This document shows positions 9,107 to 16,818 of a stretch of 64,000 bases of DNA, piece after piece. The stretch spans positions 337,749 through 401,748 of the forward strand of contig NZ_ML133568.1 of NCBI RefSeq assembly GCF_003985125.1, written 5' to 3'. The translations under genes were made by a program, and so were the position numbers. A model generated the notes under the pieces. That model was not told the DNA's origin, did no database searches, and saw nothing but the letters and a program-made list of their open reading frames with translations. Numbering within the stretch: the first letter of the stretch is position 1; every line of letters begins with the position of its first letter. The stretch is from Rhizobium phaseoli. Its GTDB lineage: Bacteria; Pseudomonadota; Alphaproteobacteria; Rhizobiales; Rhizobiaceae.

Positions 9107-9373
9107 ATGTTTGAACAGCATAACGAAGGCACAGGCAGCGAATACGCAAGGATCTTCCGGCTGCTGTCGGCAGCCAAGGAGGAGGCTGAAAAGCTTCAGC
9201 TGCGCAACCTGATGCACCTGACGAACATGGCGCTGCTGCAGGTCGTCATCGATTGGGACGGCATAGATCCGGACAGGGAGCTAGACGTCAACCTCGAGAA
9301 ACTGCTCGGCAGCAAGGCCAAGATCGCAATGAAGGACGCCAGCGAAAATCTGATCCTGATCGATCGCCATTGA
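9107..9373 (+). CDS. Small hypothetical protein, 88 residues
   Basis: It starts at the ATG at 9107 after GGGGCGGGACA. The sequence is helical and charged (YARIFRLLSAAKEEAEKLQL, then HLTNMALLQVVIDWDG), with no signal peptide or membrane segment. It lies 65 bases after tfuA in the same direction and faces the XRE regulator at 9415. I do not recognise the family. It could be the last gene of the YcaO/TfuA cluster or an independent regulatory protein. Confidence 0.6.
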   Translation: MFEQHNEGTGSEYARIFRLLSAAKEEAEKLQLRNLMHLTNMALLQVVIDWDGIDPDRELDVNLEKLLGSKAKIAMKDASENLILIDRH

Positions 9374-9414
9374 CCTTCATGCAGTCCGGTGGGATCGCGT
9401 GAAGGAGATCCGGC

Positions 9415-9819
9415 CTATTCGGCCGCTTCACCGTCCATCTGTTCGGTGTGGGCGATTGCCTGGACGAGCTTCAGGATCTTCTTGCGAAGCGCTTCGTTCT
9501 TGATCGAGAAGAACGCGGCGTTGAGAAGGACGCCCTCGCGCGAAATAACGAATTCCTCGCTGGGAGCGGGGTTGTCGTTGGCCGTATCAGGCGTGGACAG
9601 GTCGTCGAAGAACGTCCTGACGTCGACCTTCAGCGCGCCGGCGATTTCAACCAGCATGCTGGCGGAAACGCGATTGGAGCCTTTTTCGTATTTTTGAATC
9701 TGTTGGAATGTCACGCCGACGCGATCGCCCAGTTCGGTCTGCGAAACTTTCCGCAGCAGACGCTGTATGCGGATGGTCTTCCCGACATGAACATCCACTG
9801 CATGCGGTTCTTCTTTCAT
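9415..9819 (-). CDS. XRE-family helix-turn-helix regulator (PraR-like)
   Basis: The 134-residue protein has an N-terminal HTH at about 12-65: HVGKTIRIQRLLRKVSQTEL, then GVTFQQIQKYEKGSNRVSAS. It ends in an acidic tail (MDGEAAE). This layout is common among rhizobial Cro/CI-like regulators such as PraR and SinR-like proteins. GAGGGAAAAC stands before the start. It converges with the 88-residue ORF at 9107. Whether it acts on the YcaO cluster cannot be told from sequence. Confidence 0.8.
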   Translation of the reverse strand: MKEEPHAVDVHVGKTIRIQRLLRKVSQTELGDRVGVTFQQIQKYEKGSNRVSASMLVEIAGALKVDVRTFFDDLSTPDTANDNPAPSEEFVISREGVLLNAAFFSIKNEALRKKILKLVQAIAHTEQMDGEAAE

Positions 9820-10234
9820 TTTGTTTTCCCTCCTGAGGACACGGAGATGAGGTTATTCGCCATATCCGTGTCTGACAACTTTTACCTGAGTTACACAAAG
9901 CTAGCAATTGCCCGGCTGTAAGTCGTCCCAAACCGAAACATCACCTTGCTTCATATTAACAGGAGCAAAAAGCATGCCAAAGTAGTACTTTTGGACGACA
10001 CATCACCTGATTTTGGGATGTGGTGTCGTCTTCGGGAGAGAGGCAAGACTACCAATGATGGCGACCGCCGGCATACTCGGGGAATTACAGCGCCGCGGGC
10101 CGGAAAAGCTGCGCAAAAGGCGCTGCAATATTTTGAATTAATTACCCTGAAATCGATGCGATTTCGCAATGATGCCACAGCAAGAAAGACGACTGGCGGA
10201 CGTTGCCGGGCAAACCGTCGATCGAGCCCTACGC
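9820..10234. other. 415-base stretch without a convincing gene
   Basis: It has lower GC than its surroundings and contains no ORF with coding character. A possible stem pairs GACGACAC (9994-10001) with GTGTCGTC (10023-10030) around a 21-base loop. The rest looks like decayed intergenic DNA beside the truncated gene at 10692. Confidence 0.4.
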
Positions 10235-10693
10235 TCACATTGTCAGAGTGGAGATCTGATCGGTGTCGTGGCGGCCTCGAAGGTCGGCCAGCGCCGCCGG
10301 ATCCGGAGCGCCCTGGGCAGCGAGCTTGGCGAGCGCTTCGAAATAATGTTCGTGCCCAGGTGGAGAAACAGTCATCAGCACGCGCGCCGCCTTGTCGCTG
10401 ACATTGGCGATGTTGTGCGGCACGCCAGGTGGAATGAACAGGAAGGTGCCCGGCGTCGCGCGGATCGTCTTTCCGCCGGCGTGCCAAACGCATTCGCCAT
10501 CAAGCACATAAAAGGTTTCCTGCACCCGATGGACATGGAGGCCGGTGACGAACCCGGCCGGTATCGTCCAGTCGAACATGCTCGTGTGTTTGGTATCCTC
10601 GCAGGTGACAAGAAACACCATGGGATGGCCACGCAGCATGATCCCCTTATTCTCGTCGGGCATGCGGATGACAAGGGCGGCGCAGCGGGGCAT
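10235..10693 (-). CDS. Cupin-domain protein
   Basis: The 152-residue single-domain cupin has metal-site motif 1 GLHVHRVQETFYVLDGE (His, His, Glu) and motif 2 PPGVPHNIANVS (one His). An alternative start at 10663 (MPDENKGIML) would remove ten residues. Function is unknown: such cupins include quercetinase-like and sugar-binding proteins. Its start overlaps the truncated TPR fragment on the other strand, so it lies at a rearrangement joint. Confidence 0.7.
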   Translation of the reverse strand: MPRCAALVIRMPDENKGIMLRGHPMVFLVTCEDTKHTSMFDWTIPAGFVTGLHVHRVQETFYVLDGECVWHAGGKTIRATPGTFLFIPPGVPHNIANVSDKAARVLMTVSPPGHEHYFEALAKLAAQGAPDPAALADLRGRHDTDQISTLTM

Positions 10694-10904
10694 GCGGCTA
10701 AGCCCGTTTGACCCATGGGGCTTTGCCGCCTTCGATGCGCAGGCGATGAGCCATTTGCTGCGTGGCCGCTATGATGAAGCCTGTCGCGCCGCCTACCGGT
10801 CTGTTCAAGCCAATCCGGCACACAGCATCACGCATGTACAACTGGCCGCCGCGCTCGCGAAATGCCTTGGGGACGCGCTGCGGGCCGCCGGTCTGCCGGA
10901 GTAG
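10692..10904 (+). pseudogene. C-terminal TPR fragment of a larger, lost protein
   Basis: About 70 residues read MRLSPFDPWGFAAFDAQAMS, then LLRGRYDEACRAAYRSVQAN and a stop at 10904. This is the C-terminal TPR pattern (RLSPFDP..., YDEA...A..S...NP) seen in rhizobial class III adenylate cyclases and TolB/TPR regulators. No N-terminal portion exists upstream, where the cupin occupies the other strand. It is therefore a truncated remnant. The exact left breakpoint is near 10685. Confidence 0.6.
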
Positions 10905-11000
10905 CCGGCAGAAGGGGCTGGTCCGGCGGGGCGAAATGACACGTTAAGCTCTCGAACCGGTTGGCCGCGTGGCGGATCGCCAATTGACTGGCTTGCTGCC

Positions 11001-11600
11001 TTACGCTTCCGGTCTCCCCCGGCGTAGCGCTTCCGTCGCCACAAGCTCGGCAATCTTCTCGGATAGCGCCGGATCCGATACAGCCCGAGCGAGAGTGACA
11101 CCACCGGTAAGCAGGGCGAGCAATAAAATGGACCGATCTTCTCGCGAGATCCCTTCACGATCTCCTGGCGCACCTTGCGGGAGGCCCGCAGCGATTTCCG
11201 CGATGAGGCGCTGCAATTCTTCGGTATAGGCATTTCGGGTTTCGTTGTCGGTGCGCATGACGTCGGCCGACAAGCTTGGCAACGCGCAGCTTTCACCGAG
11301 ATCGCAGGTCCGCTTGTATCCCAAATAAAAGGTGACGAAGTTTTTCAGCCAGCCCTGTTGGTGTTCGGCCCTGAGGGCCGATATTCCCAGCCGCAATTCT
11401 TCCAGCCCAGCAAGAACGGCAATGCGGAAGGCTTCGCTCTTGGATCGAAAGTGCCCGTAGAAGGCACCGTTCGTCACGCCTGCTGCCTTTGTCAGCGCGT
11501 CGATGCCCGCGCCACCATATCCTTCCTTACGAAACAACTGCCCAGCAGCGGCGATGACCTTCTCCTGGGTACGCTTCTTATGTTCAGCGGTGTAGCGCAT
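11001..11600 (-). CDS. TetR/AcrR-family repressor
   Basis: The 199-residue protein has the N-terminal HTH at about 10-55: KVIAAAGQLFRKEGYGGAGI, then TKAAGVTNGAFYGHFRSKSE. The C-terminal ligand domain includes the CALPSLSADVMR stretch typical of the NemR/YcdC-like branch. It is divergent from the tautomerase gene at 11717. Two inverted repeats in the shared gap are likely its operators, so it probably represses both itself and the tautomerase/VOC genes. Confidence 0.85.
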   Translation of the reverse strand: MRYTAEHKKRTQEKVIAAAGQLFRKEGYGGAGIDALTKAAGVTNGAFYGHFRSKSEAFRIAVLAGLEELRLGISALRAEHQQGWLKNFVTFYLGYKRTCDLGESCALPSLSADVMRTDNETRNAYTEELQRLIAEIAAGLPQGAPGDREGISREDRSILLLALLTGGVTLARAVSDPALSEKIAELVATEALRRGRPEA

Positions 11601-11610
11601 ATAACCTCAT

Positions 11611-11657
11611 AAAGAGCGGACACTCTTTTTATCTTGCTTAGAGAGCTTTCACTCTCT
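11611..11657. promoter_or_regulatory. Paired inverted repeats between TetR and tautomerase genes
   Basis: AAAGAG-CGGACA-CTCTTT lies at 11611-11628 and AGAGAG-CTTTCA-CTCTCT at 11640-11657. Both have perfect 6-base arms and 6-base spacers, with centres 29 bases apart. A third half-site AGAGAGC follows in the sequence after 11657. They sit between the divergent starts and are probable TetR operators. Confidence 0.6.
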
Positions 11658-11716
11658 ATGAATAGAGAGCGTCCGGTATATATCGCACCCGGACATCTCT
11701 GAAACAAGGAGAGACC

Positions 11717-12139
11717 ATGCCCATCACACTGACCATACCGGAAGGACTGCTGTCGCCTGCCGCGCAGGCAGAGGCCTTCGCAGGGCTGACGGAGGCCGTT
11801 CTTCAGGTCTCCGGCCTCAACGGAAATGCGTTCATGACGTCGAATGTTGTCGGCTCGATAAACGTCCTTCCTAAAGAGCACGTGCTTGTGGCCGGGAAAC
11901 CGGCAGAGGCAGCGTTCGTCGAACTGAAACTGCCGGAGATCGCACTAGCGACGCCGGAAGCCAAGCGAACCTTTATCGAGAAGGCAACCGATGTGGTCGA
12001 ACGAGCCGCAGCCGGACGGCTCCGACGCGAACATATTTGGTCGAACATCGTCTACGCGCCTGACGGCGCCTGGGGGATTGCTGGTCGCAGCTATGACAAT
12101 AATGACCTTATAGGCGCCATCACCGGGTCGGCGGTGTAA
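11717..12139 (+). CDS. Tautomerase-family protein
   Basis: The 140-residue protein starts MPITLTIPEG. The proline after Met is the catalytic base of the 4-oxalocrotonate tautomerase/MIF superfamily once Met is removed. The length and the HIWSNIVYAPDGAWGIAGRS region suggest a two-unit tautomerase. AAGGAGAGACC precedes the ATG. It is regulated with the divergent TetR gene. The natural substrate is unknown, and such TetR-linked tautomerases often respond to reactive aldehydes or quinones. Confidence 0.75.
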   Translation: MPITLTIPEGLLSPAAQAEAFAGLTEAVLQVSGLNGNAFMTSNVVGSINVLPKEHVLVAGKPAEAAFVELKLPEIALATPEAKRTFIEKATDVVERAAAGRLRREHIWSNIVYAPDGAWGIAGRSYDNNDLIGAITGSAV

Positions 12140-12160
12140 TCACATTGGACATTCAGAAAA

Positions 12161-12180
12161 GCCGGGCCAGAAGGCCCGGC
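12161..12180. terminator. Hairpin after the tautomerase gene
   Basis: GCCGGGCC and GGCCCGGC form a perfect 8-base stem with an AGAA loop. There is no T-tract on the plus strand, so it may act as a pause or attenuation site before the VOC gene rather than a strong terminator. Confidence 0.45.
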
Positions 12181-12199
12181 AGCAGTGGGAATTCGAACC

Positions 12200-12595
12200 A
12201 TGCAACTGGCCAACTATCTCTTCTTCACCACGCAGTGTGATGCTGCGCTCACCTTCTATACGGAATGCGGTCTTGGTGCGGTAACCATGATGATGCGCCA
12301 CGGAGATCACGGCATTCCACTCGCAAGCGAGGCGATGAAGGGTAAGGTGATGCATGCCCGTTTCGAGGGGCCAGGAATTCTGTTCTTCGCCTCGGACAAT
12401 CACGACGCCGAGCCGATGAGAGGCTCGGCGCAGATTCTCATCATGGACGATCGTGATCGAACGAACGACCTGTTTGCTAAACTGGCGGCTGGCGGTGAGG
12501 TGACGACACCGCTCGCGATGCAGCCTTGGGGGAGCTACTATGGCAAGCTCACGGATAGGTACGGGGCTCAGTGGATGCTGGACTGCAAAGTTTAG
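12200..12595 (+). CDS. VOC-family (PhnB/glyoxalase-like) protein
   Basis: The 131-residue protein from the ATG at 12200 starts MQLANYLFFTTQCDAALTFY; a GTG at 12185 would add five residues. The pattern F..QCDAALTFYTECGLG, the middle FEGPGILFFASDN and the C-terminal PWGSYYGKLTDRYGAQWMLD are typical of PhnB-like vicinal-oxygen-chelate proteins, which have one such domain and dimerise. It lies 60 bases after the tautomerase, likely in the same transcript. The reaction cannot be named. Confidence 0.75.
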   Translation: MQLANYLFFTTQCDAALTFYTECGLGAVTMMMRHGDHGIPLASEAMKGKVMHARFEGPGILFFASDNHDAEPMRGSAQILIMDDRDRTNDLFAKLAAGGEVTTPLAMQPWGSYYGKLTDRYGAQWMLDCKV

Positions 12596-12698
12596 AGTCT
12601 TCAAAGCCGAGAACAACTGATCGCTGGAGCGGACACTCGACACTCAACCGCGCAGAGTGTCATTTCGCCCCCAGCCGGAATCGCCCCCAGAAGGCGCG

Positions 12699-13535
12699 TC
12701 AGAGTGACCAGAGCCGTCGGGCATTGGCGAAGAGCAACTTCGAACGCTCCGCCTCGCTGCTGCCGGAGAGCGCGGCATGGGTCGCCGCGACCCAGGTGGA
12801 AAGGCCGCCGCCGAGCGTGCAGACCGGCCAATCGCTGCCCCAGACGACCCGGTCCCAGCCGAAACTTGCAATGACATGTTCGATATAGGGCCGCAGCGTC
12901 TGCGCCGTCCACGTCTCGGCATCGGCATAGGCGACGACGCCCGAAATCTTGCAGATGACGTTCGGCCGCCGGGCGATCTCCGATATTCCGGCCTTCCACG
13001 GCTGAAAGGCGTCCAAGCGGATATCGGGCACGCCGCAATGGTCGAGCACGAACTGGACGTCCGGCGCAAGATCGACGAGGGCGGCGACGCGTCCGGCCTG
13101 ATGCGGCAACGTGCAGAGGTCGAAGGTCAGGCCGCTGCCGCCGATGCGCCTGATGTTTTCGCGAAACAGCGCGCCTTCCGAGACGTCGTCGGCCACGACA
13201 TGCAGCACGCGACGAAATCCCTTGACGAAGGGATCGGTCTTTTGCCGCTCGAGATAGGCGGCAAAGCCTTCATCTTCCGGCCGGCAGGAAACGATGGCGC
13301 CGGCGATCAGGCTGCCGGGCTTTTGGGCGATGCCGGCAATGTGGTCGGTCTCGGCCTGCATGGCGGCCGGATCGACATCGACTTCCATATGCAGCGCCGT
13401 GGTGATGCCGCAGCGGCGCGCTTCGGCTGCATAGGTCTCGTAGAGAAAATCCTGGTCGAGCGCAGGCACGCCGGAGAGCCAAGGGTAGGGGAGCGCCGAC
13501 CGATCGATGACATGCAGGTGGGTGTCGATGAGCAC
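12699..13535 (-). CDS. Amidohydrolase-family lactonase (probable L-fuconolactonase)
   Basis: The 278-residue TIM-barrel hydrolase has metal-site motifs DTHLHV near the N-terminus, LDHCGVP in the middle and WGSDWPV near the C-terminus. I chose the GTG at 13535 because GGAGGA lies four bases upstream; TTG at 13547 is possible. Family members hydrolyse sugar lactones. Next to an SDR and an L-fuconate dehydratase the likely substrate is L-fucono-1,5-lactone. It lies downstream of the IclR regulator on the same strand. Confidence 0.75.
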   Translation of the reverse strand: MLIDTHLHVIDRSALPYPWLSGVPALDQDFLYETYAAEARRCGITTALHMEVDVDPAAMQAETDHIAGIAQKPGSLIAGAIVSCRPEDEGFAAYLERQKTDPFVKGFRRVLHVVADDVSEGALFRENIRRIGGSGLTFDLCTLPHQAGRVAALVDLAPDVQFVLDHCGVPDIRLDAFQPWKAGISEIARRPNVICKISGVVAYADAETWTAQTLRPYIEHVIASFGWDRVVWGSDWPVCTLGGGLSTWVAATHAALSGSSEAERSKLLFANARRLWSL

Positions 13536-13606
13536 GGGTTCCTCCAACGCTGGCTTGCGGCAACCTATCTCTGGTGAATGGATTGTTCAAATAAAAATTC
13601 CCGAGC

Positions 13607-14392
13607 TCAGGCCGGGATGATGACGTCGGCGCCGGCGAGCTGCGAGAGTTCGGCGGCGGTCTTCTGCACCAGCGTGATCGTCTGCGTGATGTCGGGGGCC
13701 GACGGTGCATTGACGAGCGCGATGAAAGGACAGGTCAGCGCGGCAATGCAGCGCCGATCCGGCCCGAGAACCGGCGCCGACAGATTGTAGACGCCGGAGG
13801 TCTGGGCGCTCGCCATCATCTCGTAGCCGCGCTTGCGGATCTGATCGAGGCGATCGTAGAATTCGGCGCCGAGCTCGATATCGGCGCGGTTGCGCACATG
13901 TTCCGATATCATCATCTCCCGCTCCTCGTTACTGCGGAAGGCGAGCAGCACATGCCCCGAACCGGTGTCGAACAGGCTGATATGGGCGCCGATGCGGATC
14001 GAGAATCCCCAATAATCCGGCGCCTCCTGCTGGGCGATGACAACGGCGGCGCCGCGATCGAAAACGGCTAGATGATTGGCCTGACGCGCGCGCTGGGCGA
14101 GATCGCGCATCAGCGGCGTGGCGTAGGAGGCGAGCCGTCGCACCGGCGCATGCAGCTGCGCAAGCCCGAAAAGCTTCAGCGTCAGCGAATAACGATCGCC
14201 GTCCAGCCGCGTGACGTAGCCGCGACGCACCAGGCGGTCGAGCATGCGATAGAATTCATTGGGGCTGCGATCGAGCCGCTTGGCGATTTCCGCCTGGGTA
14301 AGGCCGCTGTCGACGCCGGCAAGCAGCTCCAGGATGTCGAGGCCCTTATCGAGGGCAGGAGCGCGGTAGCGGTCTGACTCGTCGGGCTCCAT
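13607..14392 (-). CDS. IclR-family transcriptional regulator
   Basis: The 261-residue protein has a winged helix at about 12-75 (LDILELLAGVDSGLTQAEIA, then RMLDRLVRRGYVTR). It also has the GAF-like effector domain with HLAVFDRGAAVVIAQ and the C-terminal SAPVLGPDRRCIAALTCPF. It is divergent from the SDR/dehydratase pair and upstream of the lactonase gene. It therefore most likely controls the fucose-type pathway in both directions. Confidence 0.85.
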   Translation of the reverse strand: MEPDESDRYRAPALDKGLDILELLAGVDSGLTQAEIAKRLDRSPNEFYRMLDRLVRRGYVTRLDGDRYSLTLKLFGLAQLHAPVRRLASYATPLMRDLAQRARQANHLAVFDRGAAVVIAQQEAPDYWGFSIRIGAHISLFDTGSGHVLLAFRSNEEREMMISEHVRNRADIELGAEFYDRLDQIRKRGYEMMASAQTSGVYNLSAPVLGPDRRCIAALTCPFIALVNAPSAPDITQTITLVQKTAAELSQLAGADVIIPA

Positions 14393-14413
14393 TCCATCCT
14401 CCTGTGAATATTA

Positions 14414-14431
14414 TTCTGCATATACGCAGAA
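14414..14431. promoter_or_regulatory. Inverted repeat upstream of the IclR gene
   Basis: TTCTGC-ATATAC-GCAGAA is a perfect 6-base inverted repeat, 22 bases upstream of the IclR start. Size and location fit an autoregulatory IclR operator. Confidence 0.5.
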
Positions 14432-14476
14432 CCGCGGCCGGAAAAGCAAAACTTCGTGCTTGACCCTTGGCCAATC

Positions 14477-14498
14477 GTCTGTTTGTCTATAAACAGAC
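14477..14498. promoter_or_regulatory. Second inverted repeat in the IclR/SDR gap
   Basis: GTCTGTTT-GTCTAT-AAACAGAC has perfect 8-base arms. It lies about 190 bases before the SDR start and 46 bases from the other repeat. It could be an operator for the SDR/dehydratase promoter. The sequence differs from the first repeat, so one of them may bind another protein such as a sugar regulator. Confidence 0.45.
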
Positions 14499-14686
14499 AA
14501 ATTATTGCTGAAGACAGCTGCTCAACGGAACCGACGAGAAGCCGGCATCGCTTCAGGCGGGCCGCAACGCGCAAAGAGGGAAAATGGCAGGCGCTGACGG
14601 ACAAGCTATTCCATCTCAGCCCGGCCTTCGCCAAGATATGACTATACGCACCGCCCGCGCAGACAATTCCAGAAAAGGCCCGTGAC

Positions 14687-15421
14687 ATGACAAACAGATT
14701 TTCCGGCAAGACCGTTCTCATCACCGCCGCCGGCCAGGGCATCGGCCGGGCAACGGCGGCAGCCTTTGCCGCGACCGGCGCCAAGGTCCACGCCACCGAT
14801 ATCAACACCGAGGCGCTGGCGACGCTGGCGGCCGAAACCGGCGTTTCGACCCACAAGCTGAACGTGCTCGAAGACGATGCGGTCAAGGCCCTCGTCGCCG
14901 AGATCGGCGCGGTCGACGTGCTGTTCAACTGCGCCGGCTTCGTCCATGCCGGTTCGATTCTGGAGATGAAGGATGCGGATCTCGAATTCGCCCTCGACCT
15001 CAACGTCAAGGCGATGATCCGCACGATCCGGGCCGTGCTGCCCGGCATGCTCGCGCGCAAGGACGGGGCGATCATCAACATGGCCTCAGTCGCCTCCAGC
15101 ATCAAGGGCGTGCCGAACCGCTTCGCCTATGGCGTCACCAAGGCAGCGGTGATCGGCCTCACCAAATCCGTCGCCGCCGATTATGTCGCCGACGGCATCC
15201 GCTGCAACGCCATCTGCCCAGGCACGGTGGAAAGCCCGTCGCTGCAGGACCGCATGCGCGCCGGCGGCGACTATGATGCGGCCCGCGCCGCCTTCATCGC
15301 CCGCCAGCCGATGGGCCGGCTCGGCTCGCCGGAAGAGATTGCCGACCTAGCCGTCTATCTCGCCGGCGCGACCTACACTTCGGGCCAGGCGATCGCCATC
15401 GACGGCGGCTGGACGATCTGA
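14687..15421 (+). CDS. SDR-family dehydrogenase (probable 2-keto-3-deoxy-L-fuconate dehydrogenase)
   Basis: The 244-residue protein has the cofactor motif TAAGQGIG (about 13-20), NCAGFVHAG, and the catalytic YGVTK in FAYGVTKAAV. It ends GQAIAIDGGWTI as classical short-chain dehydrogenases do. The PGTVESPS segment and the pairing with an L-fuconate dehydratase point to the Xanthomonas-type pathway. There the SDR oxidises 2-keto-3-deoxy-L-fuconate to the 2,4-diketo acid. A role as L-fucose dehydrogenase cannot be excluded. Confidence 0.75.
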   Translation: MTNRFSGKTVLITAAGQGIGRATAAAFAATGAKVHATDINTEALATLAAETGVSTHKLNVLEDDAVKALVAEIGAVDVLFNCAGFVHAGSILEMKDADLEFALDLNVKAMIRTIRAVLPGMLARKDGAIINMASVASSIKGVPNRFAYGVTKAAVIGLTKSVAADYVADGIRCNAICPGTVESPSLQDRMRAGGDYDAARAAFIARQPMGRLGSPEEIADLAVYLAGATYTSGQAIAIDGGWTI

Positions 15422-15484
15422 CCCAGCTGATGACGCGGCCGGCAGACTGCCGGCCGATTCGCTATTGCAATTGGGAGAACAATC

Positions 15485-16762
15485 ATGACCCGCATCACCG
15501 ACCTTCGTGTCTTCGATCTCCGCTTTCCCACCTCGCAAAGCCTGGATGGATCGGATGCAATGAATCCCGATCCGGATTATTCGGCCGCCTATGTCATTCT
15601 CGATACGGACGCGCCTGATCTTGCCGGCCACGGCCTGACCTTCACCATCGGCCGCGGCAACGACATTTGCTGCATGGCGATCGAGGCGATGCGCCACCTC
15701 GTCGTCGGCGTCGAGCTTGCCGAGGTGCTCGCCCATCCCGGCAAATTCTGGCGGCATCTGACCAGCGACAGTCAGCTGCGCTGGATCGGCCCGGAAAAGG
15801 GCGCCATCCATCTCGCGACCGGCGCCGTCGTCAACGCCGTCTGGGATCTGCTCGCTAAGCAGGCCGGCAAGCCGGTCTGGCGGCTCGTCGCCGAGATGTC
15901 GCCGGAAGAGATCGCCGATATCGTCGATTACCGCTATCTGACCGATGTGCTGACGCGCGCCGAAGCCGTCGAGATCCTCAAGCGCGCCCAAGCGGGCAAG
16001 GCCGAACGCATCGCTCTCCTCGAAAAGCAGGGCTATGCCTGCTACACCACCTCGGCCGGCTGGCTCGGTTATGAGGACGAGAAACTGCGCCGCCTCTGCC
16101 AGGAGGCGATCGACGCCGGCTTCAACCATATCAAAATGAAGGTCGGTCGCGATCTGGAAGACGATATCCGCCGTCTGCGGATCGCCCGCGAGGTGATCGG
16201 CCCCGACCGCTACCTGATGATCGACGCCAACCAGGTCTGGGAGGTCGGCCAGGCGATCGACTGGGTCAAGGCGCTTGCCCCGGCCAAGCCCTTCTTCATC
16301 GAGGAACCGACAAGCCCCGACGACGTCGCCGGCCATCGCAAGATCCGCCAGGCAATCGCCCCGGTGAAGGTTGCGACCGGCGAGATGTGCCAGAACCGCA
16401 TCATGTTCAAGCAGTTCATCGCCGAGGGCGCGATCGACATCGTCCAGATCGATTCTTGCCGCATGGGCGGGCTGAACGAGGTCCTTTCTGTGTTGCTGAT
16501 CGCCGCCAAGTTCGGCCTGCCGGTCTGGCCGCACGCCGGCGGCGTCGGCCTCTGCGAATATGTGCAGCACCTGTCGATGATCGATTACATCGCGGTGTCA
16601 GGCACCAAGGATGGCCGCGTCATCGAATATGTCGATCACCTGCACGAACACTTCCTCGACCCCTGCCGGATCGAGAATGCCGCCTACATGCCGCCGACCC
16701 TGCCGGGCTTCTCCATCGAGATGAAACCGACTTCGATCAGCGGCTATACATTTCGAGGCTGA
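15485..16762 (+). CDS. L-fuconate dehydratase
   Basis: The 425-residue enolase-superfamily enzyme is of the mandelate racemase subgroup. The N-terminal capping domain begins MTRITDLRVFDLRFPTS and includes SLDGSDAMNPDPDYS, typical of fuconate dehydratases. Barrel motifs are HIKMKVGRDLEDD (KxK base), MIDANQVW, FIEEPTSPDD and TGEMCQNR (metal ligands D, E, E), and WPHAGGVGLCEY (His base). It removes water from L-fuconate to give 2-keto-3-deoxy-L-fuconate, the substrate proposed for the SDR upstream. GGGAGAACAATC precedes the start. Confidence 0.88.
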   Translation: MTRITDLRVFDLRFPTSQSLDGSDAMNPDPDYSAAYVILDTDAPDLAGHGLTFTIGRGNDICCMAIEAMRHLVVGVELAEVLAHPGKFWRHLTSDSQLRWIGPEKGAIHLATGAVVNAVWDLLAKQAGKPVWRLVAEMSPEEIADIVDYRYLTDVLTRAEAVEILKRAQAGKAERIALLEKQGYACYTTSAGWLGYEDEKLRRLCQEAIDAGFNHIKMKVGRDLEDDIRRLRIAREVIGPDRYLMIDANQVWEVGQAIDWVKALAPAKPFFIEEPTSPDDVAGHRKIRQAIAPVKVATGEMCQNRIMFKQFIAEGAIDIVQIDSCRMGGLNEVLSVLLIAAKFGLPVWPHAGGVGLCEYVQHLSMIDYIAVSGTKDGRVIEYVDHLHEHFLDPCRIENAAYMPPTLPGFSIEMKPTSISGYTFRG

Positions 16763-16818
16763 GGAGCGCCGGCGGCGCGCTCGTCCCCGCCAGAACCCGG
16801 AGAGGGAATTCTCTGCTC

